Positions 32,410 through 42,370 of a stretch of 61,953 bases of DNA are shown piece after piece. The notes beneath the pieces were generated by a model. The model had not been told where the DNA came from. It saw only the letters and a program-made list of their open reading frames with translations, and did no database searches. Each line of letters starts with the position of its first letter. Within the stretch, counting starts at the first letter, position 1. A program made the position numbers and the translations under genes. The stretch lies in the IMG/VR virus record IMGVR_UViG_3300045135_003620, positions 1 through 61,953 of that record. One strand, written 5' to 3'. The DNA is from a virus.

Positions 32410-33050
32410 AAATCCATATCACACTCGACAGCGTTAAGGCCAAAGCTCACCTGCGCCAATGGGGCGGTGAGTTTCGCACCAAGATGCAAAAGACCGTAGT
32501 GCGTGCCATTGCCACTGAAGCACGCGAGATTCGTGAAGATGTGCGAGAGCATGTCGGGGCTAACCTCAGTGTAGCTCGCAAATCGTTTCTGAGGGGCTTT
32601 ACCGCACGCGCCTTGGATGGTGACAAGAACCGTTTGCCCGCGCTGTATGTCGGATCACGCATCCCGTGGTCGGGCATGCATGAGCAAGGTGGCAGCATTA
32701 ACAAGCGCATGCTGATTCCTGTGAATGGCCGTGTCGGTCGCAAACGCTTCAAGCAACAAGTCACCGAACTAATGCGTGGCGGCAACGCTTTCTTTGTTAA
32801 AAACAGCAAAGGCAACTTGGTGCTGATGGCTGAAAACCAAAAGGAATTCGATCGTCCCTTGCGGAAGTTTAAAAGTCACCATCGCAAGACCACTGGCACC
32901 AAACGATTAAAACGTGGCGAAGCTATTCCGATTGCGGTACTCGTCCCCCGCGTCATGCTCAAAAAGCGCCTCAACGTAGAACGCCTCGTCAATAACCGTA
33001 TCCCCAAACTATCACAACGCATTGAAGATTTTATCGCCACCCTTGAATAG
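32406..33050 (+). CDS. Minor tail/tail completion protein, DUF6441-like
   Basis: 214 aa, very basic. Helical start (VRAIATEAREIREDVREHV), then LSVARKSFLRGFTARA, central strand set around MHEQGGSINKRMLIPVNGRV and VLMAENQKEFDRPLR, and a C-terminal helix. It resembles DUF6441/gpZ-type proteins that lie between chaperones and tape measure or complete the tail; the family call is tentative. Confidence 0.5.
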   Translation: MKIHITLDSVKAKAHLRQWGGEFRTKMQKTVVRAIATEAREIREDVREHVGANLSVARKSFLRGFTARALDGDKNRLPALYVGSRIPWSGMHEQGGSINKRMLIPVNGRVGRKRFKQQVTELMRGGNAFFVKNSKGNLVLMAENQKEFDRPLRKFKSHHRKTTGTKRLKRGEAIPIAVLVPRVMLKKRLNVERLVNNRIPKLSQRIEDFIATLE

Positions 33051-33066
33051 GAAATTTTGTTAACCC

Positions 33067-36000
33067 ATGGCTAAACGCATCTCCATACTGATTGCACTCG
33101 ATGCCGCCGATGAGGGCTTAAAGAAAGCCATCAATGACGCCGGCAAGTCGATGGACGATTTGTCCTCTAGTGCGCGCGCCGCTGGCGACAAGACGGCGCA
33201 AGGTATGGCTGATGTCAAAGCGGGTGTGGCGGCCTTTGGTGATCAGGTCTCCAAGGCCAAAACCCAACTGCTCGCCTTTTTAACCATCAACTGGGCAGCG
33301 GGCAAAGTCCAAGAAATAGTGCAAATTGCCGATGCGTGGAACTCCATGGCGGCACGTCTGAAACTCGCTACCGCCGGCCAACAGGAATTCATCACCGCCC
33401 AAGAACGGCTGTTTGATATCGCCCAGCGCATCGGTGTACCGATACAAGAAATGGCGACGCTATACGGCAAACTGCAACTCGCAGTACGCCAACTGGGTGG
33501 TGAACAGGAACAAGCCTTTCAACTGACAGAGAGTATCTCTCAGGCCTTACGCATCTCAGGCTCATCCGCGACCGAAGCTCAATCCGCATTACTTCAATTT
33601 GGGCAAGCCCTGTCGGCAGGCGTTTTACGTGGTGAAGAATTTAACTCGGTGGTTGAAAACTCACCCCGTCTGGCCCGAGCGCTCGCTGATGGTTTGAACG
33701 TCCCAATCGGACGGCTTCGCAAAATGGCCGAAGAAGGCAAGCTCACCGCCGATGTCGTGGTTGGTGCCTTGATGAGCCAAAAGGACACACTGGAGCAAGA
33801 GTATTCCCAACTTCCGGCGACCGTATCGCAGGCTTATACACGGCTTGAGAATGCCTTTGGTCAGTGGGTCAGTCGCGTCGATGAGGCCACCGGATTCAGT
33901 CAAAAGCTGGCCGAGGCCATGACCTGGTTAGCTGAAAACATCGATACTGTGATGGCCGCTCTAAAGATATTAATGGAAGCGGGTTTGATGGTACTCACAT
34001 ATCGGTTAATACCCGCACTCATTACCGCCTGGCAAACGGTCGGTGCAGCAGCGGTTACCGCAGCGACGACTGCAAAGGCTGCATGGGCCACAGCCAATTT
34101 GAGTGTATCGGCCGCTACTGCTAGCGTCGGCTTGCTCAACACGGCCTTTGCAGCACTCAGCGCATTTTTAGTGGGTTGGGAAATCGGCACATGGCTATCG
34201 GACAAGTTTGAGATCGTCCGTAAAGCCGGCGTGTTCATGGTCGAAGTGCTGATGAAGGGTATTGAGGAGATGCAGTACCGTTGGGAAGCCTTCGCAGCGG
34301 TGTTTACCTCCGACACCATTGATGAAGCGACGGCTCGTCACGAGCAACGCTTGAACGACATGAACGGCATCTTTGCACAAATGTACGCCGAAGCCGAAGG
34401 TGCCACCGGTGCGGCGACAGACGCAATGAATGCCGCCGGTGATGCTGCTGAGGCCATCGCCAAACGGCTCGATGCGGTTCGCCAAGGTACTCAAGAAGCG
34501 GTTGGCCGGGGCGTTGAAGCCTTGCGTGACACGCTGGGCAAACTCAACACCCGCATCGGCGAAGTCGAGAAAACCATTTCGCAAGCCAATGGGGTGATTA
34601 GCTCAGCCACGGCCAGTATGGCTCAGGCCTATAAAACACTGACGGACGATGTTGCCACTGCCATGACAGAACAAGTCGATGCGGTGAAAGCACGCTTTGA
34701 AGTAGAAAAAGCCGAATTAGAACTTTCCAGTCAATCGCAGAAAACCAAGATACGCGAAGCCACTGAACTTCTCACCGACAGTCTCGATGAGCAAACGCAA
34801 CTGCGCCAGCAAGCCAGTGACAAAACACTGCGGTTGATCGACGAGGAGTCACAAGCACGCATTGAAGCAGCCAGTCGCCAAGGCGATACCGAGCAGGAGC
34901 GAAGCGCCAATGTACAGCGAGTGGAAAACGATATACTCGCCACCAAACGCCAAACCCTGCAGATTGCCATCGACGAATACCGTCAACACATCGACGCCTT
35001 AAACGATGAAGCGAACCGGCATTTAACCGAAATCCAACGCATCGAAGAACAAAAACGCCTGCTGTCTATGTCGACAGAAGAACGCATTCGCGAAATTCAA
35101 CGCCAAGGCATGAGCGACTTCGAGGCCAACGAAGATCGCAAGAAACAAATTCAGGAATACCAGGCCGAAGCACGCAGACTTCTAGCGGCTGGTGAGTTCG
35201 ACGAAGCCAAGAAATTCGCTCAAAAGGCCATGGATCTGGCGGCACAAGTCGCCACCACCCAAACCAGCGAAGCCAAACGTGCCGCCGATACCCGCACACG
35301 ATCAGAGCAAGATTTTAGCCGAGTGGTACAACTGGAATCCCAAGCGCGGGATGCTTCGCGCCGCGGGGAGTTCGACCGCGCCCGTGACTTGATGCAGCAG
35401 GCGGATAATCTGCGCGCCGATATCCACGACAAGACCCGCTCGGCGGATCAAGAAATCGTCAGCAGTAAGCGTGACGTCAATAACGCTATTGATGCCATAC
35501 GCGCCTCCGAGGATTTATTGAGCCGCGCTCTTGATGGCGAAGGACAGGCTCATCGATCTGCGGCGCAAGAGGCGATTTCGGCACGTCAGGATATCCAAAC
35601 CACACTGACCCAAACCGAAAATCAAGTCGATGACTTGAGTCAGCAACTAGCCAAAGGTATGGCCATTACCTTAACGGCGGACAGTTCCAAATTCACCCAA
35701 GCACTATCCGACCTTGATAGCGCGCTTGCAGAAAAGTCCTATCTATTGGATGTGCAGGCCGATCTCAGTCAAGCTGAAAAAACGCTTGAAGAGTACGAGC
35801 AAAAACTCAAAGCCGGTGAAACACTTCCTGTTGAAGCCAAGATTGAGGTGGAGAACGCCAAGGCTACCCTTGAGCAATTTAAAACCTACGCCAAGGAAAG
35901 TGGTCGTGTGGATCTACAAGTCAGTGTCGATAAAGCACAAGCCGCTATTGGCAACGTTGAACGGCAAATCACCGCACTTAACCGTATCGAAACCAAATCG

Positions 36001-37065
36001 CGCCATGCGATTCTAACCAATGCCCGAACAGCAAGAAGTGAAATCAATTCACTCAACAACGCCAATACCTCGAGTACCCACACCATCTATGTGCGGCGGG
36101 TTGAAACCAATGCCAGTGGCGGTGTTGTGGGTGAAGGAATCAATCATACCAATGTGCGCGCCTATAATACTGGTGGTGAGGTATCACCATTATTTCCCCG
36201 CATGAATAGCGGTAAAGTCCCAGGTTCCGGTGATCAAGACACCGTACCAAGAACGCTCAACAGCGGAGCCTTTGTGTTACGCAAAGCTGCGGTGAAGAAA
36301 TACGGCATGGAACAACTCAGACACTTTGCTACCGGCGGGTTTGTTTCACGCCTAACTGGCAATAGCGCCCCGATCAAAAAGAACCGCCAAGTGTTCGAGG
36401 CCCAGAAGATGATCGAACTGGGCATGAAAGGCATTGACCAATACGTTACGTGGCTACAACGACGCTACGGTGCACACGCGAGTCCACGGCTGCGTTGGAA
36501 TACCATGCAAAGCTACAACGAACGTGCGGTGAATGATCGCCGTACCTTACAGAAGCTCGTGGGTCGCAAAGAACTCACTACGAACGAACAACAGCAACTG
36601 CAATCCATTACCGAAACATGGCGTAAAGCGATGGCCAAGCCTTTGTCATGGGGTAAGGACTTCGAACGCGATCTGCTCGATTACATGGAACAACACCAAG
36701 GCGAGTTCTTTCGTCGTGGAGGCATAGCACCTTCCGATACCGTGCCGGCCATGCTGACACCGGGCGAATATGTGGTGAGCAAAGGTGCGGTCAACCAATA
36801 CGGCGCAGACTTCTTTGCCACCATTAACAATCTATCGATGCCGGCTCAGGCCATCGCTCAACGTGTTCAGGGCTTTGCCACCGGCGGATTGGTGAATGCC
36901 ATGGCATCGCCCTTAGGTCGCCCCGAATGGGCAAACAACACGCCAGCACGAACGGTTCGGGTCGAATTGGTCTCAGGCGATCGCAAGGTCAGTGCATCCA
37001 TCGATGCCCGCGATGAAAACCAGTTTCTGCAATTACTCAGTGCCGCCAAAGCGCGCTCCATTTAA
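33067..37065 (+). CDS. Tail tape measure protein
   Basis: 1332 aa. N-terminal tape-measure domain (about 60-270: WNSMAARLKLATAGQQEF, LYGKLQLAVRQLGG, ARALADGLNVPIGRLRKMAE), hydrophobic segments at about 285-375, then a long coiled coil rich in Gln, Glu and Arg (about 450-1000). Two copies of a DTVP-x(3)-LxxGxxVxxK-x-A-VxxYG motif lie near 1057 and 1224, each followed by ATGGF/ATGGL. Family rule of about 0.15 nm per residue suggests a tail near 200 nm. Largest gene of the window. Confidence 0.93.
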   Translation: MAKRISILIALDAADEGLKKAINDAGKSMDDLSSSARAAGDKTAQGMADVKAGVAAFGDQVSKAKTQLLAFLTINWAAGKVQEIVQIADAWNSMAARLKLATAGQQEFITAQERLFDIAQRIGVPIQEMATLYGKLQLAVRQLGGEQEQAFQLTESISQALRISGSSATEAQSALLQFGQALSAGVLRGEEFNSVVENSPRLARALADGLNVPIGRLRKMAEEGKLTADVVVGALMSQKDTLEQEYSQLPATVSQAYTRLENAFGQWVSRVDEATGFSQKLAEAMTWLAENIDTVMAALKILMEAGLMVLTYRLIPALITAWQTVGAAAVTAATTAKAAWATANLSVSAATASVGLLNTAFAALSAFLVGWEIGTWLSDKFEIVRKAGVFMVEVLMKGIEEMQYRWEAFAAVFTSDTIDEATARHEQRLNDMNGIFAQMYAEAEGATGAATDAMNAAGDAAEAIAKRLDAVRQGTQEAVGRGVEALRDTLGKLNTRIGEVEKTISQANGVISSATASMAQAYKTLTDDVATAMTEQVDAVKARFEVEKAELELSSQSQKTKIREATELLTDSLDEQTQLRQQASDKTLRLIDEESQARIEAASRQGDTEQERSANVQRVENDILATKRQTLQIAIDEYRQHIDALNDEANRHLTEIQRIEEQKRLLSMSTEERIREIQRQGMSDFEANEDRKKQIQEYQAEARRLLAAGEFDEAKKFAQKAMDLAAQVATTQTSEAKRAADTRTRSEQDFSRVVQLESQARDASRRGEFDRARDLMQQADNLRADIHDKTRSADQEIVSSKRDVNNAIDAIRASEDLLSRALDGEGQAHRSAAQEAISARQDIQTTLTQTENQVDDLSQQLAKGMAITLTADSSKFTQALSDLDSALAEKSYLLDVQADLSQAEKTLEEYEQKLKAGETLPVEAKIEVENAKATLEQFKTYAKESGRVDLQVSVDKAQAAIGNVERQITALNRIETKSRHAILTNARTARSEINSLNNANTSSTHTIYVRRVETNASGGVVGEGINHTNVRAYNTGGEVSPLFPRMNSGKVPGSGDQDTVPRTLNSGAFVLRKAAVKKYGMEQLRHFATGGFVSRLTGNSAPIKKNRQVFEAQKMIELGMKGIDQYVTWLQRRYGAHASPRLRWNTMQSYNERAVNDRRTLQKLVGRKELTTNEQQQLQSITETWRKAMAKPLSWGKDFERDLLDYMEQHQGEFFRRGGIAPSDTVPAMLTPGEYVVSKGAVNQYGADFFATINNLSMPAQAIAQRVQGFATGGLVNAMASPLGRPEWANNTPARTVRVELVSGDRKVSASIDARDENQFLQLLSAAKARSI

Positions 37066-37079
37066 AAAGAATACAGACG

Positions 37080-37487
37080 ATGCAATTAACCAACCTTTCT
37101 ACCAATGAGCAGTTAACCCTGCCCGACGATCTGATCTGGCAGGACGAGTACAACTGGGCGCCCACGTTATCAAATGTGTCCTACACCATTACCGGGGCAA
37201 TGATTGTTCAGTCAGCTGCAAAACAAACGGGTCGTCACATCAGCTTAGTGGGACCTGCCGACATGGCATGGGTCACGCGCGCCACCATTGAAACACTGCA
37301 TGACTGGGCAAGTATCACCCTCAGCGATACCGACGGACGCTATCAATTAACCCTGAGCGATGGCCGCCAATTCAACGTGGCTTTTCGGCACGACGATACA
37401 CCGGTGGAGGCCGAGCCCGTACTTGGTATTGCCGCCAAATCCGACCAGGACTATTACCGCCTAACCCTACGTTTACTGGAGCTCTAA
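37080..37487 (+). CDS. Distal-tail-like minor tail protein (135 aa)
   Basis: Beta-rich: LPDDLIWQDEYNWAPTLSNV, SYTITGAMIVQSAAKQTGRH, DMAWVTRATIETLHDWAS, YQLTLSDGRQFNVAFRHDD. Position directly after the tape measure and before the tip genes matches distal tail or lambda gpM/L-type proteins. No firmer family assigned. Confidence 0.6.
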   Translation: MQLTNLSTNEQLTLPDDLIWQDEYNWAPTLSNVSYTITGAMIVQSAAKQTGRHISLVGPADMAWVTRATIETLHDWASITLSDTDGRYQLTLSDGRQFNVAFRHDDTPVEAEPVLGIAAKSDQDYYRLTLRLLEL

Positions 37488-37488
37488 C

Positions 37489-40400
37489 ATGCCGATTCAA
37501 TCCGGCGACGTCAAACTACTTAAATCAGCCGTCATGGCGGATGTGCCAGAAGGCGGTAATGCGCCAACCGGCAATGTCATTGAAGATGGAGTTTCTAACG
37601 CCATTTTTCCTGACATATCCGAACTGGACCGGGCCGGTGGTCGCGTCAACTTACGCAAAACCTTCTTATCGGTACAGACGGATGATACCGACACGTATTT
37701 CGGTGCCAACGTGATTGTGGCAGAACCTCCTGCGGATCCTCGGGTCAGTGTTAGCTTGTTCTCGACCGAAAAGACCTTCGATACCCGCTCGCAGGCCCAA
37801 ACCCGTATCGAGGCCTATCTCAACAAGGGCCCTGAATGGGCTGGCTACTTGTTTGAGAACCATATCGCCGGTCAGCGGGTGGTTCAGTTATTTCAACGCG
37901 TCACGGCAGCCATCCCCAACGTGGGCCAAACGCTCGTATTGATTCAGGACGAAGGGTTAAGTACCGAACAGGAACAATACATCCGCGCCACTTCCGTATC
38001 GGTCGTTGAACGCACCTTTACCTACAACGAAGATCAGGACTATCAGGCCAATATAGTCACTCTGGAAATCAGTGATGCCCTTCGTTATGACTTTACCGGC
38101 TCACCGCCATCGCGCCTGTTTACGAGAGCCAATGGCAGCACTAAAACCCGCGATACCGTAGTGGCCGATGCAGGCACCTATGTCGGTGTGGTGCCCTTAA
38201 CCCAAGCGGCTAATTTAGGTGACTTCACTATCAAGGGCGAGTCGATTTATACCCAACTGGTGCCGAGTGCCCAGACGGAAACGCCGATTTCTTTTGTGCC
38301 ACCGTACTCCGCAGCGGGGCTTCCCGTGCCCGGTGCAGAAGCACTCACTTACACGGCAAGTCATAACTGGACGACAAGTCTGAACTTTAATCTACCCGGT
38401 GGTTGTCTGCCCGGATCATTCAGCATGACGACCAATGGCATTACCGTCTTTGATGATGCCGGGATTCTAAAAACTACCAGCGGAGTGATTGGGACCATCG
38501 ATTATGCTAACGGCATTCTCGTGTTGAACTCCGGGACCATGTCGGGAAGCAAGCAGATTACCTACACACCGGCCGCACAAATACTGCGCGCGCCGCAAAG
38601 CTCTGAGATTCCAGTAACCCCAGAATCACGCAGTCAGTCCTATGTCGGCACCATCATTCCCACCGCACAACCGAGCACCTTTTCCATCAGTTACATGGCT
38701 CAGGGTCGTTGGTATGTTTTAGCCGATGCGGGTAACGGATCTCTCAAAGGTCTGGATGCCAGTTACGGCGCCGGGACCTACAACAAAGACACCGGTGCAT
38801 TTGTGGTGACGTTGGGCGCACTTCCAGATGTGGGTAGTTCGTTGATCCTCAACTGGAACGTGCCAACACAAGAAACTGCACAACCCAGAACCACATTATC
38901 GGCATCGCAAACCATCACTCTGACACCACCTGAAGGACAATCCGTTCAACCGGGCTCATTGTCGATAAGTTGGGAATACAACGGCACCCAAACCGCCAGC
39001 GCACAAACCGATGGGGTATTGATCGGCTCTGCCTCAGGTGAGTTGAGCGTGGGTCAAAGCACACTGACCTTTGCACCCAACGTGCTACCTAATGTTGGCA
39101 CATTACTGACTATTGACTACACGGCAGGGCCTAAACAAGAGGATAGCTTTGCGCATCCCTCTCGAGACGGAAATGGACAATTACCTGTCACCGCAACGCT
39201 TGGTTCCATCGAGCCCGGGTCGTTAGAGGTGGAGTGGAATACCCTGACCGACGAGACCGTGCTGGGCTTGTATACCATCACCCAATTACGCGAAATGGGT
39301 ATCGGGTTGTCATCGGGTGTCTGGGTTGATCCCACCCAAATTGCTCGCGATGATGGAAACGGTAACGTGATCTTGAATGACACTATCGTGGGCAGTGTTA
39401 ACTACGGTACCGGTGAGGTCATCTTTCAACCCGATACTGAAATAAAAATACCTCGCCCTCAATACAGTGCTCAACGAATTGGATTTAGCAGCAGAGGATG
39501 GCAACACCGTTTGAACTACAGTGGCATCACCTATGTTAGCGCGCCATCCTTATACCCCAACGACGAAAGCGGCTACGTCAAACTCCGCTACAACAGCCCA
39601 GGTTCAACCTCCGCACACAGTGAAACTATCGAGTTTCAGCCAAGCTTTCGCTTAGTCGAAGGGGTTAACGCGCAAATTATTCCAGGCTCGATCATCTTGG
39701 CAGCCAACAATGCAGAACCCTGGGGCGATAACAGCCAAGGCACCTTACGCGAGAACTCCAGTAACGGTTGGATTACCCGTGGCAACGTCAACTACCTGTC
39801 GGGTGAGGTAGCTCTTACCTCATGGTTGGCTGGCATGACCAACAGTCTGCAACGTGCCAGCTGTGTTACCACCGTGGGCGAGAACATCTCCAGTGAATAT
39901 GTGTTTAGAACGGGCGCTGCACCGTTACGCCCAGGCTCGCTCTCCATTCAATACGCTCGTGCCGATGGCGGTACCCAAAGTGTTACAGCCAATATCGATG
40001 GCACCATTGAAGCGACGGGTGTCACCGGCTCGGTTGACTATGAAAGCGGCCTCGTGCGTATTGCCTTTGGCACCGTCGTGGTCGCAGCTGGTAATGAGGA
40101 CGAACCTTGGTTTGATGCCAGCAACGTGGATGAGAATGGCGACATCTTCAAACCCGAACCGGTCGCGGCATCCACTGTGCGCTACAGTGCCGTCGCCTAC
40201 AGTTACCTACCACTGGACGCTGATCTTCTGGGGATAGATCCCGTGCGATTGCCCAGCGATGGCAGAGTCCCGATCTTTCGGCCCGGCGGTTTTGCGGTCG
40301 TTGGCCATACGGGCAAAATCACAGCCTCTGTGAGTAATGGTATGACAGTGGATTGCAGTCGGGTCCGTCTGTCACGGGTTCGAGTTGTCGATACTAATGG

Positions 40401-41091
40401 TGCCGTCATCAATACGGGTTATACAACGGATCTTGAGGCGGGCACGGTCACTTTTACTGATGTGACGGGTTACATTCAGCCAGTCACGATTGAACACCGC
40501 GTCGAAGACATGGCCGTGGTTCGTGACGTACAGATCAATGGCGAGATCAGCTTCACCCGAGCCATCACCCACGACTATCCGTTAGCCGATATCGGCGATC
40601 CCAAGTCGGGCAGTTTTGTGGCAAGCGCTCTCATCGCAGGCGATCTGTTTGCACGAGTAAACTTAGTGTTCGACCAAGCCTCATGGAATGGCAATTGGTC
40701 GGATGATTTGTCAGGCACTGCTGCAACAGCCACGTTTAACAACACCCAATACCCTATTCAGGTCACCAACCGCGGTGCATTAACCGAGCGTTGGATCGTG
40801 CGCTTTACCAATAGCACATCGTTTGAGGTGATTGGTGAAAACGTCGGCGTCATTGCCACGGGTAATACCAGCACTGATTGCTCACCCATTAACCCGGCAA
40901 CTGGCGTGCCTTACTTTTACCTACCCGCTCTCGGCTGGGGTACGGGTTGGGCCACGGGCAATGTGCTGCGGTTTAACACCATTGGCGCCCAATTTCCTGT
41001 ATGGGTCGCCCGCACAGTACAACAAGGCCCCGAGACCGTTCCTGATGATGCTTTCACCTTGCTGCTACGCGGCGATGTCGATACACCCTGA
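37489..41091 (+). CDS. Large repeat-containing tail-tip protein (1200 aa)
   Basis: N-terminal ~270 residues look unique (FLSVQTDDTDTYFGANVIVA). After that at least six related beta modules occur, each starting [LI]-x-PGS-[LF]-x-[IVM] or P-S-T-F and continuing with a G-x-[VI]-[ND]-Y-x-[ST]-G type strand; starts are near residues 303, 394, 487, 576, 733 and 814. The C-terminal part (about 900-1200) has further strands (GFAVVGHTGKITASVSNG). No enzymatic motif. It is probably a tail-tip or baseplate component with Ig-like repeats. Confidence 0.7.
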   Translation: MPIQSGDVKLLKSAVMADVPEGGNAPTGNVIEDGVSNAIFPDISELDRAGGRVNLRKTFLSVQTDDTDTYFGANVIVAEPPADPRVSVSLFSTEKTFDTRSQAQTRIEAYLNKGPEWAGYLFENHIAGQRVVQLFQRVTAAIPNVGQTLVLIQDEGLSTEQEQYIRATSVSVVERTFTYNEDQDYQANIVTLEISDALRYDFTGSPPSRLFTRANGSTKTRDTVVADAGTYVGVVPLTQAANLGDFTIKGESIYTQLVPSAQTETPISFVPPYSAAGLPVPGAEALTYTASHNWTTSLNFNLPGGCLPGSFSMTTNGITVFDDAGILKTTSGVIGTIDYANGILVLNSGTMSGSKQITYTPAAQILRAPQSSEIPVTPESRSQSYVGTIIPTAQPSTFSISYMAQGRWYVLADAGNGSLKGLDASYGAGTYNKDTGAFVVTLGALPDVGSSLILNWNVPTQETAQPRTTLSASQTITLTPPEGQSVQPGSLSISWEYNGTQTASAQTDGVLIGSASGELSVGQSTLTFAPNVLPNVGTLLTIDYTAGPKQEDSFAHPSRDGNGQLPVTATLGSIEPGSLEVEWNTLTDETVLGLYTITQLREMGIGLSSGVWVDPTQIARDDGNGNVILNDTIVGSVNYGTGEVIFQPDTEIKIPRPQYSAQRIGFSSRGWQHRLNYSGITYVSAPSLYPNDESGYVKLRYNSPGSTSAHSETIEFQPSFRLVEGVNAQIIPGSIILAANNAEPWGDNSQGTLRENSSNGWITRGNVNYLSGEVALTSWLAGMTNSLQRASCVTTVGENISSEYVFRTGAAPLRPGSLSIQYARADGGTQSVTANIDGTIEATGVTGSVDYESGLVRIAFGTVVVAAGNEDEPWFDASNVDENGDIFKPEPVAASTVRYSAVAYSYLPLDADLLGIDPVRLPSDGRVPIFRPGGFAVVGHTGKITASVSNGMTVDCSRVRLSRVRVVDTNGAVINTGYTTDLEAGTVTFTDVTGYIQPVTIEHRVEDMAVVRDVQINGEISFTRAITHDYPLADIGDPKSGSFVASALIAGDLFARVNLVFDQASWNGNWSDDLSGTAATATFNNTQYPIQVTNRGALTERWIVRFTNSTSFEVIGENVGVIATGNTSTDCSPINPATGVPYFYLPALGWGTGWATGNVLRFNTIGAQFPVWVARTVQQGPETVPDDAFTLLLRGDVDTP

Positions 41092-41102
41092 GATAACAAC
41101 CC

Positions 41103-42368
41103 ATGACTGACCTAAGCGTTAAATACTTCAACTCCGGTATGGCCGGTGCCCCTCAGGTATCGAATAACTGGGGCGATCTCGTCACTATGTTAGATGCCTG
41201 CCTGATCAATGGTTTTAACCTCAAGGCGATTGATAGCCTGACTTATGCCGACGGGATTGCTACCGCCACGATCACCACAGGGCATGCGTACCAAGTCGGG
41301 CAGATTCTTAACATCGATGGTGCTACCCAAGCGGAATATAACGGTGAACATCGTGTGATTGGCACCACGGCTACAACCTTCACCTATGCGATTTCCGGGT
41401 CGCCAGCATCACCGGCAACCACAACAACCAGTCTCAGTGCGATGGTGTCGCCACTGGGTTGGGAAACGCCATTTACTGGAACAAATAAACGTGCCTATCG
41501 AAGCAAAAATCCACAGTCCCCCGGTAATATGCTGCTTATCGATGATGGCATCAAAGCGAATGAGTATGCTGATACTTGGGCGAAATGGGCCAACGTCGGC
41601 ATTGTTGAAGGCATGGCGGATATCGACACCATTGTCGGTAGCCAAGCGCCCTTTGATGCCAGTAAACCCACCCAAAACTGGCAACAGTGGGAAGCCAACC
41701 AATGGGGCTGGTTCAAGTGGTATCACGCCCAGCAATCCGGTTACGACATTTACGGCGATGGCGGTGGCGGCGATCGCAACTGGGTGCTCATCGGTGATGA
41801 TCGCCTGTTCTATTTGTTTATCACCAACCAAAAAGACTACAACTGGTATGGTCGTAATTTTTATTGTTTCGGCGACATCGAAAGCTTTAAGCCGGGTGAT
41901 CGTTACCATACCGTGCTGTGTGCCGATGACCACTACTGGTCCAATAACAACTATTCCAGCTACCCCGGTCAATACAACGGCTATGGCTTGACCCACACCT
42001 TGAACTGGAACGGCAAAGCAATGCTTCGCAACCATACCCAAGTTGGTAATTACATCCGCTGGGGTGTGACCTCACTGAACACAGGAAACAACCAACAGAT
42101 TTGTGGGCGAGGTAATTTACCCTTCCCCAATGGCGCTGATTACAGCCTGTGGCTCATGCCAACTTTCGTACGCCAAGAAGATGGTCACATGCGTGGCACC
42201 ATGCCGGGTATGCACTGGATGCATCAAGACCGACCTTATAGCGACCAGACCATTATCGACAATGTGGTCGGCCAACCCGACAAGCAATTTGTATTAGTGC
42301 GAACCCAATACAGTTCCGATAGCGAAGGTGCCCAAGTGGCGTTCGATATCACCGGGCCTTGGCGGTAA
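41103..42368 (+). CDS. Phage structural protein of the tail tip (421 aa)
   Basis: Starts MTDLSVKYFNSGMAGAPQVS. An early beta segment (residues about 50-110: TATITTGHAYQVGQILNIDG, TTATTFTYAISG) resembles domains seen in other phage tip proteins. The centre is rich in Trp, Tyr, Asn and Gly (WGWFKWYHAQQSGYDIYGDG) and could be a carbohydrate-contacting surface. No catalytic motif recognised. Twelve bp after the large repeat protein gene. Confidence 0.65.
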   Translation: MTDLSVKYFNSGMAGAPQVSNNWGDLVTMLDACLINGFNLKAIDSLTYADGIATATITTGHAYQVGQILNIDGATQAEYNGEHRVIGTTATTFTYAISGSPASPATTTTSLSAMVSPLGWETPFTGTNKRAYRSKNPQSPGNMLLIDDGIKANEYADTWAKWANVGIVEGMADIDTIVGSQAPFDASKPTQNWQQWEANQWGWFKWYHAQQSGYDIYGDGGGGDRNWVLIGDDRLFYLFITNQKDYNWYGRNFYCFGDIESFKPGDRYHTVLCADDHYWSNNNYSSYPGQYNGYGLTHTLNWNGKAMLRNHTQVGNYIRWGVTSLNTGNNQQICGRGNLPFPNGADYSLWLMPTFVRQEDGHMRGTMPGMHWMHQDRPYSDQTIIDNVVGQPDKQFVLVRTQYSSDSEGAQVAFDITGPWR

Positions 42369-42370
42369 CG

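Noticed and set aside
41409-42041. 210-aa minus-strand ORF with valine/isoleucine-rich product
   Set aside because: Antisense shadow of the 421-aa tail-tip gene; its repetitive composition mirrors codons of the sense frame.
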